Assembly (NCBI RefSeq): GCF_900110495.1 | Contig: NZ_FODX01000001.1 | Location: 1,302,001-1,366,000 of the forward strand | Reading direction: 5' to 3' | DNA: 64,000 bases | Source of the DNA: Nitrosovibrio sp. Nv6 | Lineage (GTDB): Bacteria; Pseudomonadota; Gammaproteobacteria; Burkholderiales; Nitrosomonadaceae | Shown here: positions 30,568 to 43,100 of the stretch, one piece after another | Layout: the number at the start of each line of letters is the position of its first letter | Position numbering within the stretch: the first letter of the stretch is position 1 | Translations under genes and position numbers: made by a program | The notes under the pieces: generated by a model | What the model saw: only the letters and a program-made list of their open reading frames with translations | What the model was told of the DNA's origin: nothing | The model's database searches: none

Positions 30568-30930
30568 CAGCTAGGGGTCCGTTTCCGGAATCGTCCGGCA
30601 ACCGGTGAGATAGTCCCTTATGGAACCTCTGAATAAGTCCCACGTGGAGCGCGTTGCGGCAAAATCGGGATGCTCACAAGGCGCACGACGCAGGTCGTAG
30701 TTAGCCTACGATGCCAAGGAGCGCAACGCGGTGAGCGCCCGATTTTGCCACAACCCAATGGGACGTCGGCTTTGCGGGCGGTCTGCGTTGTCAGGCTCCT
30801 AGCGAAGGGGATCGCCATTCACGTCGTCGCCTTTCGCTCATCCCATCCCGTAAAGCCGGCGTCGCGCCCGCGTGAGACTTATTCAGAGGTTCCTCTACCT
30901 GACACGGATAATGCCGCCGTAGGGAAGCTG
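30568..30930 (+). promoter_or_regulatory. TPP riboswitch (THI element) of thiC, split by an insertion
   Basis: The two halves of a TPP aptamer are visible but lie 272 bp apart. Left half, 30568-30621: P1 strand CAGCT, AGGGGTCC, a P3 stem (CCGTTTCCGG against CCGGCAACCGG) and GGTGAGATAGTCCC, which corresponds to the conserved CUGAGA...CCC. Right half, 30894-30930: ACCTGACACGGATAATGCC then GCCGTAGGGAAGCTG, the conserved P4/P5 arm. The P1 strands CAGCT (30568-30572) and AGCTG (30926-30930) are complementary across the insertion. Without the insertion the aptamer would be about 91 nt, the normal size. thiC, a standard TPP-riboswitch target, starts 45 bp downstream. Confidence 0.85.
30622..30893. 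mobile_element. 272-bp MITE-like element inserted inside the thiC riboswitch
   Basis: GGAACCTCTGAATAAGTC (from 30622) and GACTTATTCAGAGGTTCC (to 30893) are inverted repeats; over 23 bp they match at 22. TA dinucleotides at 30619-30620 and 30896-30897 flank the element and may be the target duplication. Inside, a second large inverted repeat pairs 30653-30677 with 30731-30754 (both contain GGCAAAATCGGG or its complement). No transposase frame. It probably moved by a transposase encoded elsewhere. Confidence 0.78.
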
Positions 30931-30938
30931 GGAACTAG

Positions 30939-32882
<1,944 letters not shown>

Positions 32883-33165
32883 TTGCAATCCCCCACAGTA
32901 GTCGCGCCAAATCGCGAGAACCGGTGGGAACAAATCATCGGAAACGATTGCTGTTGCCAGCGAGAAGATCCCTACAACCTGCCGTTTATAAGTATCTTGA
33001 GCCTAAAGCGCAGTTCAGTGCGATAATGTCCGAAAAAATAAGCAGCCGGTTAATCGCGGCCTGCGTTTCGCCACTGGGAAAAGTCCATTGCCTGGTACTA
33101 CCTTCACTTCTCCCCGTTCATGCATGCTTATCCGCCGCCAAATGCCTTCTGCCGGATAATCGCCT

Positions 33166-33993
33166 ATGGATTGGTTTCTGCTCTTTAAGGCCCTGATCCT
33201 CGGCATTGTCGAAGGACTGACCGAATTTCTCCCGATTTCCTCTACCGGCCATCTGATCCTGGCAAGTGACTTGCTCGACTTCAATGACGAAAAGGGAAAA
33301 GTATTCGCAATCGTCATTCAGTTGGGCGCAATTCTGGCCGTATGCTGGGAATATCGCGTCAAGATCGGACATGTAATCGGTGATATCGGTTCGCGGCAGG
33401 ATGCGAACCGCTTTGTGTTAAACCTATTCATTGCTTTTCTACCCGCCGCGATTCTGGGTTTATTGTTCATCAAGACCATCAAGCAATATCTGTTTCATCC
33501 GGTGCCTGTAGCAATGGCATTTATCATCGGCGGGGTATTGATTCTGTGGGCGGAGCGCAGAAATCATGTGGTGGATGTCGAGCGAGTGGAAGATATGGAC
33601 TGGAGACATGCGCTGAAGGTGGGATTGATGCAGTGCCTGGCGCTGATACCTGGAACCTCACGCTCGGGTGCTACCATTATTGGTGGCCTATTTTTTGGTT
33701 TATCCCGTAAGGCCGCCACCGAGTTTTCTTTTTTTCTGGCCATCCCTATTATGTTCGCGGCCACCTTCTACGATATATACAAAAATCACAACATCCTCCA
33801 TTTCGATGATATTGGCGTATTCGTTGTCGGCTTTGTCGCCTCGTTCATCAGCGCGCTATTGGCGGTACGCGGATTATTGCGTTTTATCAGTCACCATGAT
33901 TTCACCGTGTTTGCATGGTATCGCATCGGATTCGGGATTATTGTGCTTATCACAGCCTACTCCGGCGTCGTCAAATGGTCGGCGGCAGTCTAA
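33166..33993 (+). CDS. uppP: Undecaprenyl-diphosphatase UppP (BacA)
   Basis: 275 aa polytopic inner-membrane phosphatase that recycles undecaprenyl diphosphate for peptidoglycan and polysaccharide synthesis. Both active-site signatures are present: [20 protein letters not shown] near the N-terminus and [14 protein letters not shown] near residue 165. About eight hydrophobic segments. It starts 283 bp after thiC with no visible strong ribosome-binding site, and is convergent with the rhodanese gene. Confidence 0.95.
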   Translation: MDWFLLFKALILGIVEGLTEFLPISSTGHLILASDLLDFNDEKGKVFAIVIQLGAILAVCWEYRVKIGHVIGDIGSRQDANRFVLNLFIAFLPAAILGLLFIKTIKQYLFHPVPVAMAFIIGGVLILWAERRNHVVDVERVEDMDWRHALKVGLMQCLALIPGTSRSGATIIGGLFFGLSRKAATEFSFFLAIPIMFAATFYDIYKNHNILHFDDIGVFVVGFVASFISALLAVRGLLRFISHHDFTVFAWYRIGFGIIVLITAYSGVVKWSAAV

Positions 33994-34021
33994 TCCGCGC
34001 TTCTCATTCTGCCCTCCCAGA

Positions 34022-34474
34022 TCATCCCTGGACCCATGGCAAGCCTGCCGCCTTCCATCCGCCTTTCGTGCCGCGGTGCCCGGTTGCATCTTTCTCGCCT
34101 TCAAAACCTTCGAGAATATTAAAGCAGTTCGCATAACCCAATTCGGTGGCGGTAGCGGCAGCCTGATGCGAACGTCCGCCACTGCGGCAGATGAACATCA
34201 CAAGCGATTCCTTGTCCACCTGGCTGGAGAGATAGTTGAGAAAATCCGCGTTGGGCCGCATGCCAGGATAGGACTGCCATTCGATTTCGACCGCGCCCGG
34301 TATTCTGCCAACCCAATCCCATTCAGCCCGGGAGCGTACATCCACCAATTTCGCGTCGGGCGCTTCCTGCAGCAGAGTAAGCGCTTCAGCTGGCAGCAGT
34401 GCGCCTTCATAGGGTAAATCCATTTCCCTGGCGCGTTGCTGCGCCCTTTCGAGTATTGCAGTAATGGTTTCCAT
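34022..34474 (-). CDS. Single-domain rhodanese-like protein
   Basis: About 150 aa from ATG 34474 (ATG 34486 and 34507 are also in frame). The rhodanese active-site loop with catalytic Cys is FICRSGGRSHQAA, preceded by LVDVRSRAEWDWVGRIPGA and followed by ILEGFEGEKDATGHRGTKGGW. The tail is typical of single-domain sulfurtransferases in betaproteobacteria. The thiol acceptor is unknown. It is divergent from glnA, with the shared upstream region between 34475 and 34699. Confidence 0.9.
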   Translation of the reverse strand: METITAILERAQQRAREMDLPYEGALLPAEALTLLQEAPDAKLVDVRSRAEWDWVGRIPGAVEIEWQSYPGMRPNADFLNYLSSQVDKESLVMFICRSGGRSHQAAATATELGYANCFNILEGFEGEKDATGHRGTKGGWKAAGLPWVQG

Positions 34475-34623
34475 ATGGTTTCCCATAATATCGAATTGAA
34501 AAAGCAATGGTAATCCATTTTCAAGCTGGTGTTTGCTTAAAACTTTTGTCCCTTGTATGCAAGACCTCTCTCTGAATGCTTCGCGGTATTTTCTTCTTGA
34601 AGAAATGGCGGCGCTCCTGCTGA

Positions 34624-34629
34624 TATAAT
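34624..34629 (+). promoter_or_regulatory. Candidate extended -10 promoter element of glnA
   Basis: TGATATAAT at 34621-34629 is an extended -10 sequence about 70 bp before the glnA start. TTGAAG at 34597-34602 is 21 bases upstream, too far for a good -35. No clear sigma54 GG-N10-GC promoter was found by eye. Confidence 0.35.
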
Positions 34630-34699
34630 GCTACGCTTTGCAACTACTCCAGCAATTAGAGTATTTTCGTACAACTGCAATCCCGGTTTGGAGAGAAAA

Positions 34700-36109
34700 A
34701 TGGCGGTAGCCGATGTTCTGAAAATGATTCAGGACAACGAAGTGAGATTCGTTGATCTACGATTTACCGATACCCGCGGTAAAGAACAGCATGTAACGCT
34801 GCCCGCTCACGCTGTTGACGCGGATAAGCTCGAAGACGGCCACGCGTTCGACGGCTCTTCCATTGCTGGCTGGAAAGGTATCCAGGCATCCGACATGTTG
34901 CTGATACCTGACCCCGACACGGCCAAAATGGATCCGTTCATGGACGAAGCCACACTGTTCATAACGTGCGATGTGGTGGAACCTTCAGACGGCAAGGGTT
35001 ATGACCGCGACCCTCGCTCGCTCGCAAAGCGCGGTGAAGCCTATCTGAAGTCGACGGGCATCGGTGACACCGCCTATTTCGGCCCTGAGCCTGAATTCTT
35101 CATTTTCGACTCCGTGACCTGGCATGCCGACATGTCGGGTTGTTCCGTGAAAATCGAATCCGAGGAAGCAGCCTGGAGCTCGGCGGAGAAATACGAGGGG
35201 GGCAATATCGGGCACCGTCCAGGCATAAAAGGCGGATACTTTCCGGTTCCCCCGATTGACTCTCTACATGACATTCGCTCCGCCATGTGTCTTGCGCTGG
35301 AAGAAATGGGCATTGAAGTCGAGGTGCATCATCACGAAGTGGCGACAGCGGGTCAGTGTGAGATAGGTACCAGATACAATAGCCTCGTGAAGCGGGCCGA
35401 CTGGACCCAGGCTTTCAAATATGTGGTACATAACATTGCACACTCTTACGGAAAAACAGCGACTTTCATGCCGAAACCCATTGTCGGCGATAACGGCTCA
35501 GGGATGCATGTGCACCAATCGATCTGGAAAGCCGGACAGAATTTATTTTCGGGAAACGGTTATGCGGGTCTTTCGGAAATGGCGCTGCACTATATAGGCG
35601 GAATCATCAAACATGCCAAGGCCTTGAATGCCATAACCAATCCGGGCACCAATTCCTACAAGCGCCTGGTTCCAGGTTTTGAAGCGCCCATCAATCTCGC
35701 TTACTCGGTTAGCAATCGTTCGGCCGCTGTCCGTATTCCCTACGCCAATAGTCCCAAGGGACGGCGCATTGAAGTGCGCTTTCCCGATCCCACTGCGAAT
35801 CCCTATCTCGCCTTCACCGCATTACTGATGGCCGGGCTGGACGGTATCCAGAACAAGATTCATCCAGGTGATCCCATGGACAAGAATCTCTATGACCTTC
35901 CGCCCGAAGAAGCCGCAAAGATTCCCAATCCCTGTGCTTCGCTGGACGAAGCGCTCGATAGCCTGGACAAGGACCGCAATTTCCTTACCCGTGGCGGCGT
36001 ATTTTCGAATGATATGATCGATGGCTACATCGAGCTCAAAATGGAAGAAGTTACGCGATTTCGCATGACCACTCACCCGGTGGAGTTTGATATGTATTAC
36101 AGCCTATGA
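34700..36109 (+). CDS. glnA: Glutamine synthetase type I
   Basis: 469 aa from ATG 34700, with GGAGAG five bases before; the frame is open upstream to 34628. ATP-dependent amidation of glutamate, a dodecamer in the cytosol. Landmarks: DGSSIAGW (substrate region), [48 protein letters not shown]. The adenylylation site is [10 protein letters not shown] (Tyr398), so this is the GSI-beta, GlnE-regulated type. It stands alone; no ntrBC genes follow in this window. Confidence 0.97.
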   Translation: MAVADVLKMIQDNEVRFVDLRFTDTRGKEQHVTLPAHAVDADKLEDGHAFDGSSIAGWKGIQASDMLLIPDPDTAKMDPFMDEATLFITCDVVEPSDGKGYDRDPRSLAKRGEAYLKSTGIGDTAYFGPEPEFFIFDSVTWHADMSGCSVKIESEEAAWSSAEKYEGGNIGHRPGIKGGYFPVPPIDSLHDIRSAMCLALEEMGIEVEVHHHEVATAGQCEIGTRYNSLVKRADWTQAFKYVVHNIAHSYGKTATFMPKPIVGDNGSGMHVHQSIWKAGQNLFSGNGYAGLSEMALHYIGGIIKHAKALNAITNPGTNSYKRLVPGFEAPINLAYSVSNRSAAVRIPYANSPKGRRIEVRFPDPTANPYLAFTALLMAGLDGIQNKIHPGDPMDKNLYDLPPEEAAKIPNPCASLDEALDSLDKDRNFLTRGGVFSNDMIDGYIELKMEEVTRFRMTTHPVEFDMYYSL

Positions 36110-36186
36110 GATCGAGGCACCGGCTTTTAGGGCAACCATACTGTTGAATCAGCCTGGAAAAGAAACATAACGGGACATAGTACTCG

Positions 36187-36849
36187 ATGAATATCCTTAT
36201 TGTGACATTGCTCGCGGCCCCCATGCTCATGCTCGCAGGTTGCGGCGAGAAAGCGCAGGAGAATGCCGCTAAAACAGAAACGCCGACCAAGCTGCCAGAT
36301 GAATTCACGTCCGAGAAAGATATCCCATCGGTATTGGAAAACGAGTTGACCCCGGAAGAAAAGTCGGCACTATTACAGGAAATCATGCCTGCGGGGCCGG
36401 AGAATGAAGCCACTCCGGAAGAAAAATTTCTGCAACTGAGGAAGGATGCGGAGGCTGGAGATGCAAAAGCACAAAACGGCCTCGGCGTCATGTTTTACAC
36501 GGGCGAAGCGATATCCAAAGACTCTACAGGCAAAATCCTGAATAATGACCCGGTCACGGCCGCTGCGTGGTTTCACCGATCGGCTGCACAAGGATATGCG
36601 GATGCCCAATTCAACCTCGGACTGATGTATGCAAATGGTGAAGGTGTCGCCAAAGACCCGGCCAAAGCGGTAGAGTTATTTCAGAAAGCGGCTGATCAGG
36701 GCAACGTGGATGCGCAAAACAATCTCGGAGTGATGTATTACGCCGGTGAAGGCGTTCCCAGAGATGAGGCGAAGGCCAAAGAGTGGTTCGAGAAAGCGGC
36801 TGCACAAGGAAATGCCGATGCAAAGGCCAACCTTGAGGCCATGAAATAA
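36187..36849 (+). CDS. Sel1-repeat lipoprotein
   Basis: 220 aa. Signal peptide with lipobox LAGC (Cys19), then an acidic Pro/Glu-rich linker (about 20-80) and a C-terminal array of Sel1 (TPR-like) repeats: GDAKAQNGLGVMFYTGE, GYADAQFNLGLMYANGE.V and GNVDAQNNLGVMYYAGE.V, plus a partial last repeat. Sel1 arrays are protein-protein scaffolds. It is anchored in the envelope; the partner is unknown. It starts 77 bp after glnA on the same strand but is probably a separate unit. Confidence 0.88.
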   Translation: MNILIVTLLAAPMLMLAGCGEKAQENAAKTETPTKLPDEFTSEKDIPSVLENELTPEEKSALLQEIMPAGPENEATPEEKFLQLRKDAEAGDAKAQNGLGVMFYTGEAISKDSTGKILNNDPVTAAAWFHRSAAQGYADAQFNLGLMYANGEGVAKDPAKAVELFQKAADQGNVDAQNNLGVMYYAGEGVPRDEAKAKEWFEKAAAQGNADAKANLEAMK

Positions 36850-37054
36850 AACCACCGCAAAATTCAAGATTCAGACGGGGTTTTTTTCAACTAGAGGGCG
36901 AAAACATTGGCCCCTGCGTAATAGTTGAACGATAGGTTTCCGCCGGATTCCTCACACAATAAAAAATAGGCGCGATATATAACTTATTCAGCGAACAGTT
37001 GAGCATACACCCCTGCTCGGCATATCATCCGCAGCTCCCTCCGAAGGCGTGAAC

Positions 37055-37111
37055 ATGAGCGTTCCCAGCAGCAATACCGGCCAGATCAATGCATCTGCCG
37101 CAAACGAGTGA
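37055..37111 (+). CDS. 18-codon leader frame overlapping the antiporter start
   Basis: ATG 37055 (GAAGG eight bases upstream) reads MSVPSSNTGQINASAANE and stops at TGA 37109-37111. That stop overlaps the GTG 37108 that starts the antiporter frame (GTGA). The antiporter GTG has no ribosome-binding site of its own, so either translation is coupled or the 18 residues are the real N-terminus separated by a one-base shift (natural or a sequencing error). Confidence 0.35.
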   Translation: MSVPSSNTGQINASAANE

Positions 37112-38364
37112 ATCCTGCCCCCATTGAGATCATCGGCGCACTTCTGTTCGGCGTCGCGCTAATTCACACTTTCTCGACAAAATATTTCGAGCAACTGGCG
37201 CACACGCACCCTGCGCACGCGGGTATCTGGCATTTTCTGGGGGAAGTTGAGGTGGTTTTCGGCTTCTGGGCAATGATCCTCGTCATCATGATGCTGATCA
37301 CTGACGGTAGGCAGGCCGCCATAAGCTATCTCGATCGGCAGAGTTTTACCGAACCCATGTTCGTGTTTGCGGTCATGGTAATCTCGGGCAGCCGGCCGAT
37401 CCTGCAATTCGCCATGCTTTGCGTGAAGACGCTCGCCCAGCTGATTCCCTGGCAGCAGGGCAAAGCGTTCTACTTCGTTACATTATCGTTCGTCCCTATG
37501 CTTGGCTCATTTATCACCGAGCCCGCGGCCATGACGCTGGCCGGACTGATTCTGCTGGAGCGTTATTATTCCAGAGAGATTTCCACCCGTCTCAAATATG
37601 CGACGCTCGGCGTGCTGTTCGTCAACATCTCAATCGGTGGAACGATGACATCTTTTGCCGCACCACCGGTTCTCATGGTAGCCGGCAAATGGGGATGGGA
37701 CAGTATTTTCATGTTCACCACGTTCGGCTGGAAGGCCGCAATCGCGGTGCTGGTGAATGCGCTGGCCGCCACTATACTGTTTCAACGCGAGTTGTCGGGG
37801 TTAAAGAAGGCTGAGCGTTCTGCCCATGCCGACGTTCCGCTACTTGTGATACTTGCGCATGTGCTGTTTCTCGCCGCGGTGGTAGTGTTTGCGCATCACC
37901 CGGTCGTCTTTATCGGTCTGCTGCTCTTCTTCCTGGGCTTCACCCATGCATACGAGCGCTACCAGGATCGCCTGATACTGAGGGAAGGACTATTGGTCGC
38001 TTTTTTCCTTGCCGGCCTGGTTGTTCTTGGGGGACAGCAGAAGTGGTGGTTGCAGCCCTTGCTGGTGGATATGGATAGCACGGTACTCTTTTTCGGCGCT
38101 ACCCTGTTGACAGCGATAACGGACAATGCAGCACTTACATATCTTGGTTCTCTGCTGGAAGGAACAAGCGCGGAGTTCCGATATTCGCTGGTTGCCGGAG
38201 CCGTCACTGGCGGAGGCCTGACAGTTATTGCCAATGCTCCAAACCCGGCGGGTTTTTCCATACTCAAAGGTTCGTTCAAGGATGAAGCGATCCATCCTTT
38301 AGGTCTACTGGCCGCCGCGCTTCCGCCCACTGTTACCGCCATTCTTGCGTTCCAGTTGCTTTAA
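37108..38364 (+). CDS. Putative Na+/H+ antiporter-type membrane protein (PF07399-like)
   Basis: 418 aa, about ten hydrophobic segments. The start at GTG 37108 is uncertain (see the overlapping leader). The family is recognisable from IGALLFGVALIHTFSTKYFEQLA, the central FITEPAAMTLAGLILLE, SIGGTMTSFAAPPVLMVAG and DNAALTYLGSLLEG plus NAPNPAGFSILK near the end. Paired conserved polar motifs in opposite halves are usual for ion-transporter folds. Transport of sodium is a family label, not shown here. No operon partner. Confidence 0.8.
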   Translation: MNPAPIEIIGALLFGVALIHTFSTKYFEQLAHTHPAHAGIWHFLGEVEVVFGFWAMILVIMMLITDGRQAAISYLDRQSFTEPMFVFAVMVISGSRPILQFAMLCVKTLAQLIPWQQGKAFYFVTLSFVPMLGSFITEPAAMTLAGLILLERYYSREISTRLKYATLGVLFVNISIGGTMTSFAAPPVLMVAGKWGWDSIFMFTTFGWKAAIAVLVNALAATILFQRELSGLKKAERSAHADVPLLVILAHVLFLAAVVVFAHHPVVFIGLLLFFLGFTHAYERYQDRLILREGLLVAFFLAGLVVLGGQQKWWLQPLLVDMDSTVLFFGATLLTAITDNAALTYLGSLLEGTSAEFRYSLVAGAVTGGGLTVIANAPNPAGFSILKGSFKDEAIHPLGLLAAALPPTVTAILAFQLL

Positions 38365-38436
38365 ACCCACAACAGGTATGCTGATGAATTCTGTTAAAAC
38401 TCGTTCGGCTCCCTCTATAGGCTTGGCAAATGGGAT

Positions 38437-38715
38437 TCATCTTTCCTTCAACACGCGCAAATTGTCATTCTCGGCGCGTAATGTTTCGATCTGTTTATGC
38501 AGGCGGCTTGCCGAGATCCGTTCACGCAGCATCGTTGGAATCGTCACTAGCGCGCCGATAAGCGCGCCGAGCCCGAAACATGCGGCAATCACCACGGCCA
38601 GCGATGCATCGAGCCGCCAAAGAAAAAATACAACGCTTACAGCGACAGCATTCTGTACCGCAAACATGACAATCAGGAAAACAATGATGAGTGCGGCAAT
38701 CAATTGCAATTGCAT
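38437..38715 (-). CDS. LapA-domain (DUF1049) small membrane protein
   Basis: 92 aa. Two transmembrane helices (LIAALIIVFLIVMFAVQNA and LAVVIAACFGLGALIGALV) are separated by the conserved N...V.V.FF.W pattern, followed by a cytosolic coiled coil (LHKQIETLRAENDNLRVL). This is the LapA/YciS layout; in E. coli LapA works with LapB in regulating LPS synthesis. Here no lapB follows, so the role is inferred from family only. Confidence 0.82.
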   Translation of the reverse strand: MQLQLIAALIIVFLIVMFAVQNAVAVSVVFFLWRLDASLAVVIAACFGLGALIGALVTIPTMLRERISASRLHKQIETLRAENDNLRVLKER

Positions 38716-38982
38716 AACAGCTCCTCCCAGGCCGTTGTTCGCTTACCCAGTCAGTTGGACGCTAATTCTTGCCTGGAGAAAAGGTTAAATCGGGCGATCG
38801 GAAAAAATAAAGTTTTGCGATACTTTTCAGCCCTCAAGATGCAGCGGCACGTAAACAGAACAAGACGTGAAAGAACCGAAAAAGCAGAACTGAAATTGGT
38901 TTCTCTCTGAACCTGGACCGCGGGATTCCATGTTCAAATAAAACGTGGAACGCGTGCCGGCAGCCCCGCCTCGAAAAATACA

Positions 38983-39813
38983 TCAACCGCGAACCTTGCG
39001 GGTGAAACCGATCTCCATCCATTTTCTGATGCGGTTAGCATCGCCGATACGGGAGTTCTTTCCCCAGGAGTCGAGCAAGACAATAATGATCTGCTTGCCT
39101 GTAATATTTGCCTGCATCACGAGGCAGCGCCCCGCTTCGCTAAGAAAGCCTGTTTTTGAAATGCCAATATCCCAGCTACTGCTGCGTACCAGATGGTTTG
39201 TATTGACGAATTGCAAGCTGCGGTCATCATCCGTGAACGCGACCTCATGCGCGGCGGTGGTGGAAAATTCACGAATGACATCGTAATCGTACGCGGCATT
39301 GACCATTTTTGCCAGATCGCGCGCAGTGGAAACATTGGCGCTATTTAACCCGGTCGAATCGACAAAATAACTGTTACCCATGCCAAGCTCGAATGCTTTG
39401 CGGTTCATAGCTGCAACGAAGGCGCTGATGCCTCCGGGATATGAACGTCCCAGCGCGGCCGCAGCACGATTCTCGGAAGACATCAACGCCAGGCGGAGCA
39501 GTTCCTGACGGGTAAGGCTTCCCCCTACCCGCAAGCGAGAACGGGTATTCTTGATAATATCGATGTCGGCCGCTTCTATGACGATTTTCTCATCCAGCGG
39601 CAATTGCGCATCGAGCACAACTATCGCCGTCATGAGCTTCGTAATGGACGCGATCGGCATCACATTATCCGGGTTTTTGTGGAAAAGGATGTTCCCGCGC
39701 TGAGCATCCATGATCAGTGCGGAATGCGATTTGAGACTCAGCCCCCCTTGCTGTGCAGAAGCTCCGCTGGCAAACCCAAACATGACGCAAATCACCAGGA
39801 TAATTTTTTTCAT
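38983..39813 (-). CDS. pbpG: D-alanyl-D-alanine endopeptidase, PBP7 type
   Basis: 276 aa with signal peptide (MKKIILVICVMFGFASGASA). Penicillin-binding S11 peptidase with all three motifs: SITK (SxxK) near residue 55, SEN (SxN) near 112 and KTG near 220. The sequence SLKSHSALIMDAQRGNILF and the short length without a C-terminal amphipathic anchor fit PbpG rather than DacA/DacC. It cleaves D-Ala-meso-DAP cross-links in the periplasm. Confidence 0.92.
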   Translation of the reverse strand: MKKIILVICVMFGFASGASAQQGGLSLKSHSALIMDAQRGNILFHKNPDNVMPIASITKLMTAIVVLDAQLPLDEKIVIEAADIDIIKNTRSRLRVGGSLTRQELLRLALMSSENRAAAALGRSYPGGISAFVAAMNRKAFELGMGNSYFVDSTGLNSANVSTARDLAKMVNAAYDYDVIREFSTTAAHEVAFTDDDRSLQFVNTNHLVRSSSWDIGISKTGFLSEAGRCLVMQANITGKQIIIVLLDSWGKNSRIGDANRIRKWMEIGFTRKVRG

Positions 39814-40109
39814 TTGTCATTCTCTGTTGGAAAATTCATCCGCCCCCCGCGGATCGGGAATTTGCGGTAGATAAAGTAACAAATATCATGAGATAGGGAA
39901 AGAGCTTTATGGCAATGCCGGCGCGCAAAACGGCTCATCTTTAAGCAAAAGAGCATCTTTGGCGATGGCAACGTTGTTTATTGAGGAAAAAGGAAAACGG
40001 AGCCGCAAATTATCGGATATGGCGACGTTGGTTACCGGGCGCTGGCAACAAGAATAAAACGTTACCTACTGGTTGATTCGCGGCGACTGTAGCGAGGGGT
40101 ATCGGGGTA
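39814..40109. other. Intergenic region upstream of pbpG
   Basis: About 300 bp, no gene, palindrome or repeat that I can support. Confidence 0.4.
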
Positions 40110-43100
40110 TCATTGATTCATCGCCGGAGCGCTCATCGTTAACCGATAACCATCGATAAGGGCCTGCGATGCGCTTTCAAGCGGCAGGGGGCGTGAGAAA
40201 TAGTAGCCTTGCATTTCGTCGCAACCGTTTTCAATCAGAAAATCCAGTTGCGCTCTGGTTTCGACACCCTCGGCTACCACCTTCAGCCCCAGGCTGTGCG
40301 CGAGTTTGATCATTGCCACCGCGATGGTTGCGTCATCCGGATCGGTAGTCACATCACGAATAAACGCACGGTCGATCTTGAGTACGTCAAGTGGAAACCG
40401 CTTGAGGTAGGCAAGACTCGAATAGCCGGTGCCAAAGTCATCCATTGAGATTTGCACGCCGAACGCCTTCAGGTTCTGCAGCGCATTGGTGGCTGTCTCA
40501 GCCTCTTTCATCAATACCGATTCGGTCAGCTCAAACTCGAGTAGGCGGGGATCGATCCCTGTAACCTCCAGCGTTTTTCCGATAACCGAATCAAGATCCT
40601 GTTGCTGAAACTGCCGCGCCGACAGATTGACCGACACCGGGTGCAGGACCAGGCCCTGACCCTGCCATTCTTTGATCTGCTCACAGACTGTTCGTACTAC
40701 CCATTCGCCAACTGATACAATCAGGCCGGTGTCCTCAAGGACGGAAATGAATTGGAGCGGCGGCACGAGCCCATGCGCTGGATGCTGCCAGCGCAGCAGC
40801 GCCTCAAAACCCGTAATCTCCCCGCTGGTTAAACTTGCCTTCGGCTGATAGTGAAGCACGAATTCGCGCCGTGCCAGCGCGCCGCGAAGCTGTGTTTCAA
40901 TTTTAAGACGAGCTACCGCACGCTCGTTCATCTGAGGCAGGTAGAACTGATAAATCGCAGGGCCCTGCTGCTTGGCCTGAAACATTGCAGTATCGGCATT
41001 TCTCAGCAGACTATCCGCATCGATACCATCTCCAGGGTAGATACTGATCCCAAGGCTTGCAGAAATATAAATCTCCTGGCCGTCCAGCTCGAATACCAGC
41101 GACAGACCGGCAATCACCTTTTCCGCCACCAAAGTTGCGTCGTCGGCCTGACCCAGATTCGAAAGAATGAATGCAAACTCATCCCCCCCAAGGCGAGCAA
41201 CCGTATCGCATGAGCGCACGCACTGCTGTAGTCGTTGCGCAACCTGAACCAGCAATTTGTCGCCGGTGCTGTGACCCATCGTGTCATTGACGATCTTGAA
41301 ACGGTCCAGATCGGCAAAGACAACGCCGACACGTCCGCGGTTGCGCTGCGCCTGCTCCATTGCTTGCCGTAAGCGATCAAGAAAAAGGTTTCGGTTGGGC
41401 AGTTCCGTAAGAGGGTCGAACTGAGCCAGATAGGTAAGGCGTTCCTCGGTAGTTTTGCGGTCAATCGCGGTTGCGAGGACATTCGCGAGGCTCTGCAAAA
41501 AATTGATACTGCCCGACGTGAAGCGGAGGGCATCACGGGAGTATGCGCCGAGGACACCATAGGCGCCGCCGGCTCCGGAGATAAGTACATCGGCACAGCT
41601 GCGTATCTCATGATCCTTGAGAATATTCGAGGGCTTGAAGCGCATCTCCGAGCGAAAATCTCCGACGATCACGGCTTGATGACTGGCGAGAACAAACCGG
41701 TTCTGGCTGTTCTCATAGGTGAACGATATTTGACGGCCTATCCAGCCGTCTCGCCAACCCGAGCCTGCCTTGAGTATAAAGGAACGCAAATCCGGAGCGA
41801 GCTGCAAAACCTTGCAGAAATCGACGTTAAGCCCGCGAGACACAACGCCGGCCACCTCGTCCCACAGCTCGTCAAGATCAGCGCTGGCAAGCGCCTGTTG
41901 ACCGAACGCTGCAATAAGCCCCTGCTGCATGGCGTGCTCCTGAATTGCCAGTTCCGTCTGCTTGCGCTCGGTGATGTCGATGGCAGTGCCTACTATTTTC
42001 AATTCTTTGCCATTTCTTCCCCACTTCACCGTTTTCGCAATATGAAGATGACGTACCGTTTCGTGCCCGCGCATAATCCGGAAATCAAGCTGCTCACGTC
42101 CATTCTCTGCGCCTATTCTTTCCAGTTGTGTTTCCTGCTCCCGCAGATCATCGGGATGAGTATAGGATTTCCAAACCTCGTAAGTGATTTTGCTCCCAAG
42201 TGGAGCGCCATAAATCTTATACATACGATCATCCCAGATAACCTCATCGGTAGCCGTATTCCACTCCCAGATGCCAATTGCGGCGGCTTCCGTCGCGAGG
42301 AAAAGGCGGGTCCTTTCTTCCAGCAAAACCCGCTCTCTCCGGGCCGACTCTGCCCTGAGCCAGACGTTTTCGATGACTGTGGGCAACCGCTGAAGATAGC
42401 CTGCGCCTTTTACCACATAATCGGCGGCGCCAAGTTTGAGAGACTGTCGCGCAATTTCTTCGTCATCCTGCCCTGTTACCAGAATGATCGGTAGATCAAG
42501 TCCTCGAACCTGGCAAAGTTCCTTCAGGATATCGGTGGCGGAAGCGCCGGGCAAACGATAGTCGAGCAGGAGAACATCAATGCCGGCCTTTCCATCATGT
42601 GCGGCAAAGTAGTTAAAAACCTCCTCGGCGGACTGAAGCGATTCAATTTGCAGGTGCGAAGCAATGGAAGCCAGCGCCTGCCTCGTCAGGTAGATATCGT
42701 GAGCATTCGGCTCGACGTAAAGAATTCTGAGCGCAGCGGCGCGCCGATAGGTTTCCGTGTGGAATTTATCGAGTGCGGCACGCAACACGAGAGCCAGCGT
42801 CTCAAGGAAACCGTCACGTTTTATGACATAATCGTCGGCCCCGGCGCGGAGTAATGCCAGCAATACATTTTCGCAACTTGAGCCGGTGAGGACTACTACA
42901 GGAAGCGGCAACTGCTGGCTACGTACCCGGGTCAAGAGGGTTTCACCGCTACCGTCGGGAAGATGGAGGTCGGTGAGAACCAGATCATAGCGAGGAATTG
43001 TATCGGTATCTGCCCTGGCGATTGCCGGCGTTTCCAGACTCGTTCCATAAATCTCATGGAATCGATCCACCCGTGCCAGTGCCTCGGTCAATGTACCGAT

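Noticed and set aside
32924..33196. 90-codon plus-strand open frame between thiC and uppP
   Set aside because: Overlaps the certain uppP start, lacks a ribosome-binding site and shows no family features.
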